Assembly (NCBI GenBank): GCA_002633005.1
Contig: NMRA01000560.1
Coordinates: 203,123-267,122, forward strand
Length of the DNA: 64,000 bases
Source of the DNA: Phoronis australis
Taxonomy: Eukaryota; Phoronida; Phoronidae
Direction of reading: 5' to 3'
In this document: piece by piece, positions 33,877-45,494 of the stretch
How the letters are laid out: every line of letters begins with the position of its first letter
Position numbering within the stretch: position 1 is the stretch's first letter
Notes under the pieces: model-generated
Database searches by the model: none
What the model saw: only the letters and a program-made list of their open reading frames with translations
Told to the model about the DNA's origin: nothing
Position numbers and translations under genes: made by a program

Positions 33877-36146
33877 AGAGCGCTCGGAAGAGCGACACTT
33901 GGCGGAATTAATCGAAAAGACGACAATGAGAGCGACGACGACAATCATGACGATCTAGGCGGCAATTATGAATAAAACGATAACATGCATGTGACTAGCG
34001 AAGAAATCAAATAGAGAGCATACAATCAACTACAATAAAGAACAATAGATGGCGCAACATGACGGACGAGCCATGCTTTACAGCAGGACAGTGCTGGCTG
34101 GGTCAGTCTGGGTCAACTAGGCATAATCAAAACAAAGTGAACTGAAAGCCAGCTGCGTGCTTGCATTGGTGACCGAAGGAACAACGGTATCCGAAAATCT
34201 CGAATAATTCAAAAAGTAGACGTCGTAGCGCAAAATGGAAAATATCTTCTGAAAGCCCGTTCTAAATTCTATCTAAAGTGGTAGTTTGGCAAAAATCAAA
34301 AAAATTTTTGAGAAAATTGAAAATTTGCGGTTTTTTTTAAATTTAAAGTCAAATAAATCGAAAACGGTAAGTCTGAGAAATACGCTCTTGCAGTCTTTTT
34401 GAAAGGCCATACTTCAAGGAATTCACATGCAAAAATTCACGTCATTTACTCTTCCCGTTAAAAATGCGACACCAGAGCGATTGAAACCGTGTGAACATGC
34501 GCCACAGCCGCCATCTTGAGAGTGACTTCCGGTTCAATAAATTTTTATAAAAGCTTATTAAACTCAACAAACATGTGACCAGTTTGAAAGTGATTGGTTT
34601 GCAAATGCGCCCTCTACAGGAGAAAACGTTTTTAGCCATATTTCGGGGTGCGCATGCGCCACGTCCAATATTTCCGCCATCTTTAACCGGAAGTCAACGA
34701 TTCTCTGCATAATTGTAGCACATGCGTTGTAGTATATTCGTACCGATTTTCAGCCGTGTAAGTCGTAAAATGCGGCCTCTACGAGTATTTGACTGTGAAA
34801 TCGGATACAAAATGGCCGCCACGTCCGCCATTTTGCATCCGATGATGACCAAAAACAATAGCGTTCCAGTACTTCCGGATCTACATGTTGTGTGCAAATT
34901 TCGTGAAAATCAGACCAAAATTGTGACCTGTAGAGAGCGAACAAACAAAAAAAATGAAAGCGCTCTGAGGAGCGAACCTTGGCGAAATTAACCAAAAGGA
35001 TGACGATAAAGATGATGACGAAGATGACGACGATGGTGGTGAGGATGAACAAAAGAAGTAATAATAACATACACATGACGAACGTAGAAGTCCGAAATCA
35101 GTAAGAAAAAGGCTAGTCTTGTGCGACACTTGGCGAAATTAACGGAAAAGACAACGACGGAGAAGATGACGACGATGATGACGAATATGATGATGGTGGT
35201 GGCGATGATGAACAACATCACAACATTCGTATGATGAACTTAGATGTCATCAATCAATAAGAAATGGGCTTCAGTCTAGTTCAATAGAAGGTAAACCAAC
35301 ATCAATGCAGCAAGAGCGCTCAACAAAGGAACATTGTTATCAGAAAATCTCCAATAACTCGAAAAGTAGACGCCCTAGCGATAAAGGGAAACATCCTCTG
35401 AAAGCCCGTTCAAAATTCTATCTAAACTGATGGTATTGCCTGATTCCGTAAATTTTTCGAAAAAAATGAAATTTTGAGTTTTTTTTAAGAAATTCAGTCA
35501 AATAACTCGAAAACGGCAAGTCTGAGAAAAAATTGAAAGAACATACTTCAAAAAATCCACATGCAAAAAATCACGTCTTTTTTTCTTCCCGTTTAAAATC
35601 GCACTCCAGCACGACTGAAAATGGGTCAACATGCGCCAGATCCGCCATCTTGAAAGCAACTTCCGGTTTTTTGCCTTTGTATAATAGCAAGTTATAAGAA
35701 ACTAATACCTGTAAAAATTCGAAGAAATTGGTCTTATAATGCGCCCTCTACAGGAGAAAACGTTTCTAGGCCAAAATCGAGGTGCGCATGCGCGATCGCC
35801 GATATTTCCGCCATCTTTAACCGGAAGTGAACAATTTCCGGTATACTTGTAGAAAACTTCCGGTCCATTTACTGTGCCGATTCTTAGCCTTTTACGTAAA
35901 AAATTATAGACTCCAGAAGCATTTGAACCTTGGATCCGATTTTGACGAAAAACAATAGGCTTCCAGTACTTTTGGAAGTACGTGTTGTGTGTAAATTTCG
36001 TGATGATCGGACGAAAATTGCGACCTGTATCGTGCGAACAAACAAAAAAAAGCTTAGTGGAAGAGCAACATACTTGGCGAAATTTATTTCGCGAAGTAAA
36101 AACTTCCTGTCAGACCAACATACTTGGCGGAATTCTTCCGCCAAGT
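33877..36146 (+). mobile_element. Helentron-like non-autonomous elements, nested or multiple copies
   Basis: Starts GAGAGCGCTCGGAAGAGCGA then CACTTGGCGGAATTAATCG. It ends at 36122-36146 in a perfect hairpin with arms ACTTGGCGGAA and a 3-nt loop. 33877-34930 is the reverse complement of the single-copy insertion at 61742-63180. Two further 5'-like starts (near 34957 and 35115, each GAGCGA.. or GTGCGAC..CTTGGCGAAATTAA) follow, each with GAN-rich microsatellite (GATGATGACGA...), so the block is nested. An asymmetric inverted repeat (internal at one end, terminal at the other), a 3' hairpin and a microsatellite fit Helentron/HINE elements. No Rep/helicase is present. Confidence 0.55.
34801..34842. 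repeat. AAAATGGCCGCCACGTCCGCCATTTTG palindromic hairpin in Helentron-like element
   Basis: Arms GGATACAAAATGGC-type flank an ACGTCC core. A cleaner copy with exact 14-bp arms lies at 61918-61955. Confidence 0.5.
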
Positions 36147-37250
36147 AATGAAATTGACACTAGTGGGCACAGTGTCCGTTCCGCCTGAAAGTGATCGTCG
36201 TCTGTTGTTATCTTCATATAAATACACTTTCTAAATTTAGTAAAGATCCTGCAGTGGGTTTAAGAGATACAACTATGGGCGCAAAACAAAACTACCACTA
36301 TGAGGCGCCACAGTAGTCAGTCACCATCATCAAAGGTCGTCTTCACACTGAGAGCCTTTATGCCAATTTTCATATGATTTGGTTGATACAGTGGTGGACA
36401 CCAAAAACAAGATTTGAAAACGCCAAAAATGGCCACTAGGTGGCAAAGTACCTTGATTCCATCCAAAAACAGGAAGATAGCATCATCACACCAATAGATG
36501 CCTATACTAAAAATTTGATGAAGATATGTTAAGGACCTTTGAAGATACTGAGTTAAACGTAAAAAACTAAAATTGCCACTAGGGGACACAGCAGTAATCA
36601 GATCTGTCCGAAAGTCGTCGTCATCCGTAGTCAACACCATATTGCTAAATTAAGTAAAGATCCTGCGAGCAGTTTAGGAGATACAGCCATAGGCGCAACA
36701 AAAACAAAACTGCCACTAGGAGGCGCCACAGTAGTCGAAATCGTCGGCAAATCATCGTCAACCGTCCTCTTTATAGTAAGCACATACATGCCAATTTTCA
36801 CAATCATCCTTTGAGCGGTTTGGTTGATAGAGGTGTGGACGTAAAAAACAGACTCGAAAACAGTAAAAATGGCCACTAGGTGGCGCAAACTACGTCGGAT
36901 CCATCCGAAAACGGGAGGATAGCGTCATCTCACTAATAGGTGCCTACATACCAAATTTCATGAAAATCTGTTCTGGACTTTTGAAGACACAAAGGTAAGC
37001 GTAAAAAACTAAAATTGCCACTAGGGGACACACCGGTAGTCGGATCCGTCCGCAAGTTCGCTCATGCCATGCCGTCCCATTCATGAATGGACCATATGTG
37101 CCAAATTTCATGAACGTATCTCAAAGGGTTTGGAGATAGAGCAGCGGACGCCGGACGGACGCCGCCCGGACGGGCGGAGATGACGGCATAATGCGTCCAC
37201 ATATAAATATGTGGGCGCATAAAAACGAGAACATATAAGAAAGGCGACTT
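36147..37250 (+). repeat. Modular 'GCCACTAG' repeat block
   Basis: About 120-bp modules recur with the order ATGCCAA(A)TTTCA..., GACCTTTGAAGATAC, AACTAAAATTGCCACTAGG(G/T)G and TCCGTCCGAAAG. The block ends in GACGCCGGACGGACGC..., GATGACGGCATAATGCGTC and ATATGTGGGCGCATAAAAA. The same family, with the same end, is at 48254-49560. It is non-coding; short frames across it are incidental. Confidence 0.65.
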
Positions 37251-38879
37251 CAATTGACATGCGTGTGACGTGTGCACGTACCCAGCGCCAGTGCGTCATA
37301 AACACGCGAGTTTCTTCAGCAAATTTGTGCTACAGCTGCGCGGCTCCCGGCCGATTTACACCCGTGGAAAGTGAAAAGAACCAAAGCATGGCCAAATACT
37401 TTGTTGACGCAACCACCACAAACGCAAAGCATCGACATTCCTTACTACACTATACTAGTGAAGTAACCAGAAATGGGTACGTAGAAATTCTTGGCAGTAT
37501 AAGGACGGGAAAACGAGAACTAATACCAGACGACTTTTCCCACTCAAAATAGCGCGTGACTAGTACTTTGATTGGTTATCCCGATCCAACGTCAGTTTGT
37601 ATCGACTAATGCTCGAGGTCTACTAATTTAACACTGATGTCGTCAGATACTATTTGCCGATGTTCTAATTTGACCGTTGATCGACTGGTGAAATTGTTTT
37701 CTTAGATTTTTTGATATGAAACTAGAGGCGCCGTGGGACGCGATCAACAGCCTAAGTACGGTGTACATCGGGCAGTGGTAATGAAAAACTCTGACCCGAC
37801 AAAAAGTCACAAGAATTAAGTTACTGGTGAGTGAAAAAATTGTTATAAATACCCACATTCTTTAAGTTTCAAAATATTCTTTTATAAATGTACCCTTTTG
37901 TCGTAATGGATATCAATATTAAGAAGAAAGAATAGGCGGATTTAGGGGGGGGGCAGGGGGCCCGCCCCCCCCCCTTGGCTGCCGCAAAAAAATAAAACAG
38001 TAAGAGCGTAGGGAAATGTTGAGTTTATTAATTAAAACCGGTAATTAAAATTATACGGATGAAAAAAAAACCTCCTGACCTCCCCCCATTTGGTGCCATG
38101 CGCATCTACAATCGTGGTTCAGTTTGCGCAAATGCTTATAGCCGGACAATTTTCTCATGACCTAAGCTATCCTAATTACCCAGAGTTACCAACATTGGGG
38201 CACAAAGGTCATGATCAGTTTTGTGGTTTTGGTTGACCATTCACTTAACAATGAAGATTCACAAAATAATACATACACTATAACAAAAATACTCAGAAAG
38301 ACATGCATTTAGACAGATAAGACTAATGCAACAAAAAGTGTTGATGGATGTATGGAAACTGTTAGGCTGGAAATTAATTACAACCAGTTATAGAATGCCA
38401 AATTATTAGGTTCAAGTTTTCTTACAAAAATTCACAAGTACAACACTAACTTAAGAAGTACAATATATATCTTCGTGAGGATTTTGGCTTGTGTGCAAGA
38501 ACTACAGTAACCAGCTTATACACCTGCTCCTTTTGTATCAAGTTCTAATGATAAAAAGACAAATTTTGAGTAATTGCCCACAGCCAAAAATTGATAGATA
38601 ACAAATCTACCAATAACATTTTAAAATTGATGGTAAATATGACATTAAAATGCCTAAAAGTTGTGGGAAGACAATTCTGGTCACTCGCCAGTATTTCAAT
38701 TTACAGAATATCTAAACAAATTCACTACTTGTAAACAAATAAGATGGAATCATCTGAGAGACAAGAGTACTCTAGTCACTCCATTTTTCCTGAGCATATT
38801 TCTCGAATCTCCCATGATAAAAGGGACGGGAAAAGTCTATAAATTAATCATTTCCAAATTGTATGTCAAACCTGTCCCA
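37251..38879. other. No gene recognised, contains G-run/C-run repeat end
   Basis: 37935-37982 has GCGGATTTA, a G run, GCAGGGGGCCC and a C run, the counterpart of bases 1-45. No coding region was recognised. Confidence 0.35.
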
Positions 38880-39560
38880 GAATTCAAGTGGGAGAGAGAA
38901 ATTAACTTTTTGGGTGATACTCGGGTCTTGGAAAAAAATTCATTCTGTAATTCATCATTGTACTTCTGATGTCAGACTCAGATGGTTTCAATTCCGTATC
39001 AGCCACAGACTCATTGGTACAAACTCTTACTTAAAGAAAATGGGCGTTAGTGAATCGTCTTTGTTTTCTTTCTATGAGGAACATGAAGAAACAATCATAT
39101 TCTACATTTGTATTGTTAATGTTCACATATTCTACATTTGTATTGTTAATGTTCACATATTCTACATTTGTATTGGCAATGTTCACTTGTTCAGGATTTT
39201 TGGAGGTGTTTAAAACATGGATGATAAATCAGTGTGGTGTCCCTCTGCAGTTAAATATGTCTACAGCTTTGTTTGAAGATCCAGCTTGTAGATTAGAAGT
39301 TGTAAATTGCAAAAGGCTAAGCCCAAATTTCAGTCATATTTACAGGACGTTTGCGACTACCACAACCTCGGAAAAATTATTTACAATTGTAAATTGCAGC
39401 CTGAGAGATTCAAGGCAAGGTGGTCTCATTTTTTGACTGGTAATTAGCTTTTATAGGGTTCAATGTTTCTAATCTGTTTGATGTACGGTACTTGATTAGA
39501 TTTCATATCGCTGTGATATGTCCTGGTGGGTTGAATTAATAAATGTTTTATATAAAAAAA
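38880..39560 (+). pseudogene. Decayed LINE C-terminal fragment with internal triplication
   Basis: Frames contain VRLRWFQFRISHRLIG...KKMGVSESSLFSF, which parallels LRWFQFRLVHRVIG...IGVTDSSLCTF of the LINE tail at 17574. The CxxC is lost. After the 30-bp triplication the frame continues with VFKTWMINQCGVPL. Later a frame-shifted region around 39310-39440 resembles the final LINE segment. It ends in an A-rich tail near 39540-39575. Confidence 0.6.
39096..39185 (+). repeat. 30-bp tandem repeat x3
   Basis: Three units starting CATATTCTACATTTGTATTG lie at 39096, 39126 and 39156. They were inserted or expanded inside the LINE relic. Confidence 0.9.
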
Positions 39561-40204
39561 TTAATAAAAAAATAAGATCACTCGCAAGTGATAACTAAAT
39601 GAAAATAACTTTAGTTATGACTTGATGTCCATTTCATGGGATGAAGTTACGAGGAGTAATGATCCTATTGATTAGACTATGCATATTCCTGGGTTCCATT
39701 TAAATGATGATGATATTAACTAAAGATCCTTTTGGAACCAAAAAGCCGTATATGTCCAAGTAGACTGTCCATGATCTTTGTTCTAACTTGGTCTGTGGAC
39801 TTGAATCTCAATAGCCTCCCGTTCCCTACACTGTCACCTAAGTAAACTTAATACACTGAAATCCTCAACAGTCTACAGAGATACTTATACATGAAAGATG
39901 GGGCAAGGCCAATTAACAGGTTCTGACATCACTGTTTTTAGTGAATAAACACCATCCCTAAAGAGAATAAAGTATGCCATAAAATAAGGAAATCTCCATG
40001 GATAACAAATGTATTAAAGAATGCTTGTAAGAAACAAACACTTCACAAAACCCGATACTGTATGATTAAAACATTTATTTATTTTTGATATGGCTTACTG
40101 ACCAAAGAGTGAGGAGGCTAGTTACAGGACTTAGAATGCAAATGAACAAGCATCACAATGCCACCTGGCAGTTGATGTTGCAACGATTAGTATACAAGAC
40201 AGTC

Positions 40205-40293
40205 TCACTTTGAAAGAAGCATACAGTAAATTGATCCAACTCTTATGCATTTCTTTTGGCCATTTTTGCCGGACCAGTGCCTATTGATGTTAT
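40205..40293 (-). CDS. RBM48: RBM48 terminal exon (candidate)
   Basis: On the - strand, TCTTCTTTCTAG at about 40294-40305 is a good acceptor. The exon joins the upstream RBM48 exon. Two donors 4 nt apart (GTACGT and GTGAGT) decide the C-terminus. With GTACGT the tail is short and basic (...GPAKMAKRNA, stop TAA near 40244). With GTGAGT it is ...HNINRHWSGKNGQKKC..., ending TGA at 40205-40207. The short basic tail is closer to the Lys/Arg-rich ends known for RBM48, so I prefer it. Confidence 0.55.
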
Positions 40294-43016
40294 CTAGAAA
40301 GAAGAGAATAAAGTGATCACCTAAGGAAAACACTTAAGCTAACATTCATGAATGAATGGTTTATCTCTTACTGACTCCATAAAGCAAAGTTTGCCACTTG
40401 TGAACAGAGAGACATTCACAACTGTAACTATTAACCAGCTTCACTAGCATTCAGCCAGCTTGATAATGAACACTCTCATAAGAGAGAGGGGGCAACTACA
40501 ATTTTCAAAGAAAAAAATGTCCATGTTGCCTCTAGAAAAACCATGCCAATGTTTTTTGTTATGCCTGTAGGATGTCCAAATAGACCATAAAAAATTCACG
40601 CCTTTTTTGAACATGGCTATAGAATGAAGGAAACTTTTGTGGTGGTAGTTTTTTTGTTTTATATTTACTATGTTACTCAGAGATCTTAGATAAGGAATAC
40701 TAATCTGAATGTAATGCAATGAAGGTCTGTATGGAAAACTAGAAAAAAAATCCTATCATAATTATCTTATTAAAGAATCCATTCCGTTTACAGTTTACAG
40801 TAATACACAGAAAACACACCTTATAAACAATTATTCCGAAATTCCATTCACTGAATTAAAAAGTTACCATTTCAACAAAAAACAGGCTCATGGCTTGCAT
40901 TACAAGCAATGAAAATAAACTGGTTATCAAGATGAGTGATCTAAACAGTTCAAAGAAACTCACGTACAGATTTAATTTTCCTCCCGATAGTCCTTGTGGT
41001 ATCTTCTAGGGAAACATCACCAGTTAACGAGTCCTTCATAATTTCTCTTTTCCCTTCTTCATCAATCCATGGTCCTTGTACTGCACCAAGAACACAGGCA
41101 TTTTTCTTTATTTCACTGTTCAGTGTTGCATCTTTACTACTGGAACTAGCGGATTTGTGAGGAACGTTCTTTGGCATAACCTGAGCCTGCCTCGGTACAA
41201 ACCGGGCCACACACTGCTTGGGTGCAGAATAGTTCCGCACAACCAGTAGAGGATTCTTTTCAATGTTCGGATTCATTTCAGTCCTAACTGTTGTTTCAGT
41301 ATTGTCACGAGACTTCTTGGTATTCAGTTTGAAGGGAGAATTACTTTTGCTGCAACTCTTACTACTAGTTAGTAATTTTTCAGGACATTCTGTGAGCTCT
41401 TTTTCGTTTTGTGTTCCAGGTCTTGGAAAACCAGGGAGTGAACTTCCGAAATATTCTTCTGAGTTCCTCTCCAATTTTCCAGTAGGTACAGAATAGGGCA
41501 TTTCATACTGACATGACTGCACACAGTTTACACGAGTCATCATATGTTGGTTTGACTGCGAGTCCATTACTATGGGACACTGTGGCGAGGCATTCTGGGA
41601 AGGATCCACTAAAAACTGTCCATGTTGGGGTGGCAGAATATGTTCAACATTCTCTCNTCTAGAAAGAAGAGAATAAAGTGATCACCTAAGGAAAACACTT
41701 AAGCTAACATTCATGAATGAATGGTTTATCTCTTACTGACTCCATAAAGCAAAGTTTGCCACTTGTGAACAGAGAGACATTCACAACTGTAACTATTAAC
41801 CAGCTTTACTAGCATTCAGCCAGCTTGATAATGAACACTCTCATAAGAGAGAGGGGGCAACTACAATTTTCGAAGAAAAAATGTCCATGTTGCCTCTAGA
41901 AACACCATGCCAATGTTTTTTGTTATGCCTGTAGGATGTCCAAATAGACCATAAAAAATTCACGCCTTTTTTGAACATGGCTATAGAATGAAGGAAACTT
42001 TTGTGGTGGTAGTTTTTTGTTTTATATTTACTATGTTACTCAGAGATCTTAGATAAGGAATACTAATCTGAATGTAATGCAATGAAGGTCTGTATGGAAA
42101 ACTAGAAAAAAAATCCTAACATTATCTTATTAAAGAATCCATTCCGTTTACAGTTTACAGTAATACACAGAAAAAACACCTTATAAACAATTATTCCGAA
42201 ATTCCATTCACTGAATTAAAAAGTTACCATTTCAACAAAAACAGGCTCATGGCTTGCATTACAAGCAATAAAAATAAACTGGTTATCAAGATGAGTGATC
42301 TAAACAGTTCAAAGAAACTCACGTACAGATTTAATTTTCCTCCTGATAGTCCTTGTAGTATCTTCTAGGGAAACATCACCAGTTAACGAGTCCTTCATAA
42401 TTTCTCTTTTCCCTTCTTCATCAATCCATGGTCCTTGTACTGCACCAAGAACACAGGCATTTTTCTTTATTTCACTGTTCAGTTTTGCATCTTTACTACT
42501 GGAACTAGCGGATTTGTGAGGAACGTTCTTTGGCATAACCTGAGTCTGCCTCGGTACAAACCGGGCCACACACTGCTTGGGTGCAGAATAGTTCCGCACA
42601 ACCAGTAGAGGATTCTTTTCAATGTTCGGATTCATTTCAGTCCTAACTGTTGTTTCAGTATTGTCGCGAGACTTCTGGGTATTCAGTTTGAAGGGAGAAT
42701 TACTTTTGCTGCAACTCTTACTACTAGTTAGTAATTTTTCAGGACATTCTGTGAGCTCTTTTTCGTTTTGTGTTCCAGGTCTTGCAAAACCAGGGAGTGA
42801 ACTTCCGAAATATTCTTCTGAGTTCCTCTCCAATTTTCCAGTAGGTACAGAATAGGGCATTTCATACTGACATGACTGCACACAGTTTACACGAGTCATC
42901 ATATGTTGGTTTGACTGAGAGTCCATTACTATGGGACTCTGTGGCGAGGCATTCTGGGAAGGATCCACTAAAAACTGTCCATGTTGGGGTGGCAGAATAT
43001 GTTCAACATTCTCTCG
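40293..43016. other. Single-N join (41657) with duplicated ~1.36-kb flank
   Basis: 40293-41656 and 41658-43016 are near-identical, with scattered substitutions and 1-4-base indels. They include most of the RBM48 C-terminal exon twice. This is most simply allelic contigs placed in tandem. Confidence 0.9.
40964..41656 (-). CDS. RBM48: RBM48 C-terminal exon, duplicate copy truncated at N
   Basis: Same reading frame as 42323-43207 from about NVEHILPP onward, differing at a few residues. The 5' part is cut off by the N at 41657. Treat it as the other allele of the same exon. Confidence 0.7.
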
Positions 43017-43207
43017 TATTGCACAAGACAGTCTTGACTGCAAGCCAGTAGATGGCGCTTCGTGAACCAATTGTGAAGTTGGAGTGTGTGTGCAGTCTCC
43101 TATATCAATGTTTATGGCAACAGATGGGCCTGAAGTAGAACTGTGTTTAAGTTGTTGGGAAGCTGTCCATGATGATGACGATGACGATGATGATGGTTCA
43201 AGAACTC
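42323..43207 (-). CDS. RBM48: RBM48 large C-terminal exon
   Basis: One open frame from acceptor TTTTCCAG (43208) to the donor near 42323 (GTGAGT) or 42327 (GTACGT). It encodes ~294 residues, mostly disordered, beginning with a Ser run (VLEPSSSSSSSS). Two blocks match RBM48 C-terminal landmarks: VARFVPRQTQVMPK, parallel to the vertebrate 'RFMPRTTQLQ' block, and GPWIDEE...DSLTGDVSLEDTTRTIRRKIKS, parallel to the final 'SLNTTANLIRHKLKEV' helix. The exon needs one base from the preceding exon, which 51904-52001 supplies (..EKE G|GA). RBM48 acts with ARMC7 in the minor (U12-type) spliceosome in other organisms. Confidence 0.7.
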
Positions 43208-43758
43208 CTGGAAAATAACCAATATAAACCCTGTTAGATCTTTATTAGGTCAGTTAAATCTATATAGGTCGGTAATGGATCCTCTCTTTCACAAGTTTTG
43301 CTGAATGCACAAAATTTGTCTCTACCAGCTTCAAAGCCAGTCTTTCTGAATTTCTCATTTGAATTCTGTCAACTGGTGACAGTGCCTGTAGACATTGTCT
43401 CAAGGGCAGTCACATTATGATCTCATAGACACAAATAAACATACTAAGATGTACATATATTCATATGATCAAACCACGGAAGTTTCACCATCCTAGACAA
43501 TCAAATGTAAAAATAAAACTCTTGTGCCTTTTCAACAAGAAATCAAATTACACACAGTGAGAGTTTATACTACACAATGAACAAAGTCAAAAGCTCGACG
43601 TAAGCAGATTACACGAGAGACACCTATGGGGGAATAACAATTTTTTGTACAAAGATAAAATTCTATGGAGACCTCAGAAATAATAGATGGAGATTCAAAT
43701 TTAATTATAAGAGCCTCAAAATTTTTCAGTCGGTGTACAAGTCGCAAAGTAGTGAATG

Positions 43759-43978
43759 CTTACTTTAGCCATACGTTCAACACATCTGATTTTGCCACCA
43801 TTGAAGTAAGTGGTCTTTAATGGACCCGTTTTGTATATGAAAAAATAATGTACACCACAAGGAACAAGTGGTATGTCGAACATGATATAGGATATTGGTG
43901 CGGAAATGAAAGCATTTGTCATGAGGGTACATACAACAAGGATCTCAGTTTTCATATTCTCGTAGAAAATAACTAGGG
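43759..43978 (-). CDS. Candidate exon of unknown membrane protein-like sequence
   Basis: From an AG at about 43975 the - strand is open and reads IFYENMKTEILVVCTLMTNA..., then GVHYFFIYKTGPLKTTYF and IRCVERMAK. It is followed by AAA|GTAAGC as possible donor. Two hydrophobic stretches suggest membrane segments. The frame is retained in the second copy (about 44380-44600) with a small indel, which shows use as protein is possible but not proven. It lies in an intron of RBM48 and its phase does not fit RBM48, so it would be a separate or nested gene, or a gene fragment. I do not recognise the family. Confidence 0.35.
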
Positions 43979-44147
43979 ATACTCTATCATTAGGGAATCA
44001 GTATGCTTCAGGGTCCACTCATCAAGGCAATGAAATTGGTTTTGAAAAAAAAATGCTTCTTGACTTGACTTGGTTCCCCAATAACAGGATCTTGACGCAT
44101 CCTATCTATACAAATTTCTCTACATTATCATCAATAAATTTGTTGGA

Positions 44148-44262
44148 GTTGTAACGGGGGCGGTATCTACGACCAAGGCGCCCGGATTTTACGAGCCCGG
44201 TGCGGACTGAGGGTGATGTTGAAAACTAAAAGTTGGTGAATAATACATAGGTTTATTGTAAG
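44148..44262 (+). mobile_element. Possible LTR start truncated at contig end
   Basis: Relative to the second copy, sequence beginning TGTAACGGGGGCGG is inserted after GGAGT. TG at the boundary and the 115-bp length up to the N suggest the 5' end of an LTR. No second LTR or coding region is present. Confidence 0.35.
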
Positions 44263-44931
44263 NTGTACAAAGATAAAATTCTATGGAGACCTCAGAAATA
44301 ATAGATGGAGATTCAAATTTAATTATAAGAGCCTCAAAAATTTTCAGTCGGTGTACAAGTCGCAAAGTAGTGAATGCTTACTTTAGCCATACGTTCAACA
44401 CATCTGATTTTGCCACCATTGAAGTAAGTGGTCTTTAATGGACCCGTTTTGTATATGAAAAAATAATGTACACCACAAGGAACAAGTGTCCAACATGATA
44501 TACGGTAGGATATTGGTGCGGAAATGAAAGCATTTGTCATGAGGGTACATACAACAAGGATCTCAGTTTTCATATTCTCGTAGAAAATAACTAGGGATAC
44601 TCTATCATTAGGGAATCAGTATGCTTCAGGGTCCACTCATCAAGGCAATGACATTGGTTTTGAAAAAAAAAATGCTTCTTGACTTGGCTTGGTTCCCCAA
44701 TAACAGGATCTTGACGCATCCTATCTATACAAATTTCTCTACATTATCATCAATAAATTTGTTGGAGTATTCATTATCAACCATAATTAGTTTGATGCGA
44801 CAACACTTAGTAACAAAGAGATCCCCAGCAGAGCATACAGAATGACCTCTCAGTAGATTATCGATCACAAATCTCTCTGGGATACAAATATTACAAGCAG
44901 CTCATGCAGTATTCTATGTGAAAATGTAGGG

Positions 44932-44986
44932 GGTCCTACTGTTTGGGTGGTCCTACTGTTTGGGTGGTCCTACTGTTTGGGTGGTC
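44932..44986 (+). repeat. 17-bp tandem repeat x3
   Basis: Units GGTCCTACTGTTTGGGT start at 44932, 44949 and 44966, with a partial fourth at 44983. Confidence 0.9.
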
Positions 44987-45494
44987 ATGAACAAACAATA
45001 TTATAAGGTCTAAACCCTTGCGCTAAGAACCAGACAACTTATGAAGAAGACTGCCCTTGACAGCACCACACACCAAATGATGTTTATTGCTATCCAAAAT
45101 GGCTACAAGGAGGCACAGAATATATATAATGGAACTTGTCCGAAAATGGAATGGCCTAGTCAACTTCACAACAGAAACCTGTTTATATAATTTCGAGAAA
45201 ATCTGTCTAGGAACTTTGAAGATGAGGCAAACATAAAAAATAGAATTACAACCAAAGAAGTTTTCATCTGTGCTGTGTTCATGGGAATCTACTAGTCACA
45301 TTTCACAAAGGTTCTGAAAGGACTTTAGGAGACAGAATTGTGGAAGTAAAACATTATAACCAAGAAGTGCCACACTAGTCTGACACATCTAAAAAATAAA
45401 TGTCAGTGCGCTGTTGTCATTTGTGAAACATTTTTCTGCATGATTATTTGTGGAGCTTGGCTGATCAAGAGCTTTACGCCAGAACAGACTACAA

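Larger units (their letters stand above)
43646..44764. other. Single-N join (44263) with duplicated ~500-bp flank
   Basis: 43646-44147 and 44264-44764 are near-identical. After 44147 the first copy has 115 bp of unrelated sequence up to the N, while the second copy continues into flanking DNA. Confidence 0.85.

Noticed and set aside
34750-35221. Hydrophobic - strand frames rich in Phe/Ser/His
   Set aside because: They translate the GATGAC microsatellite of the Helentron-like block.
44932-44986. CRISPR-like short direct repeats
   Set aside because: 17-bp units abut without spacers in a eukaryotic context; a simple tandem repeat.
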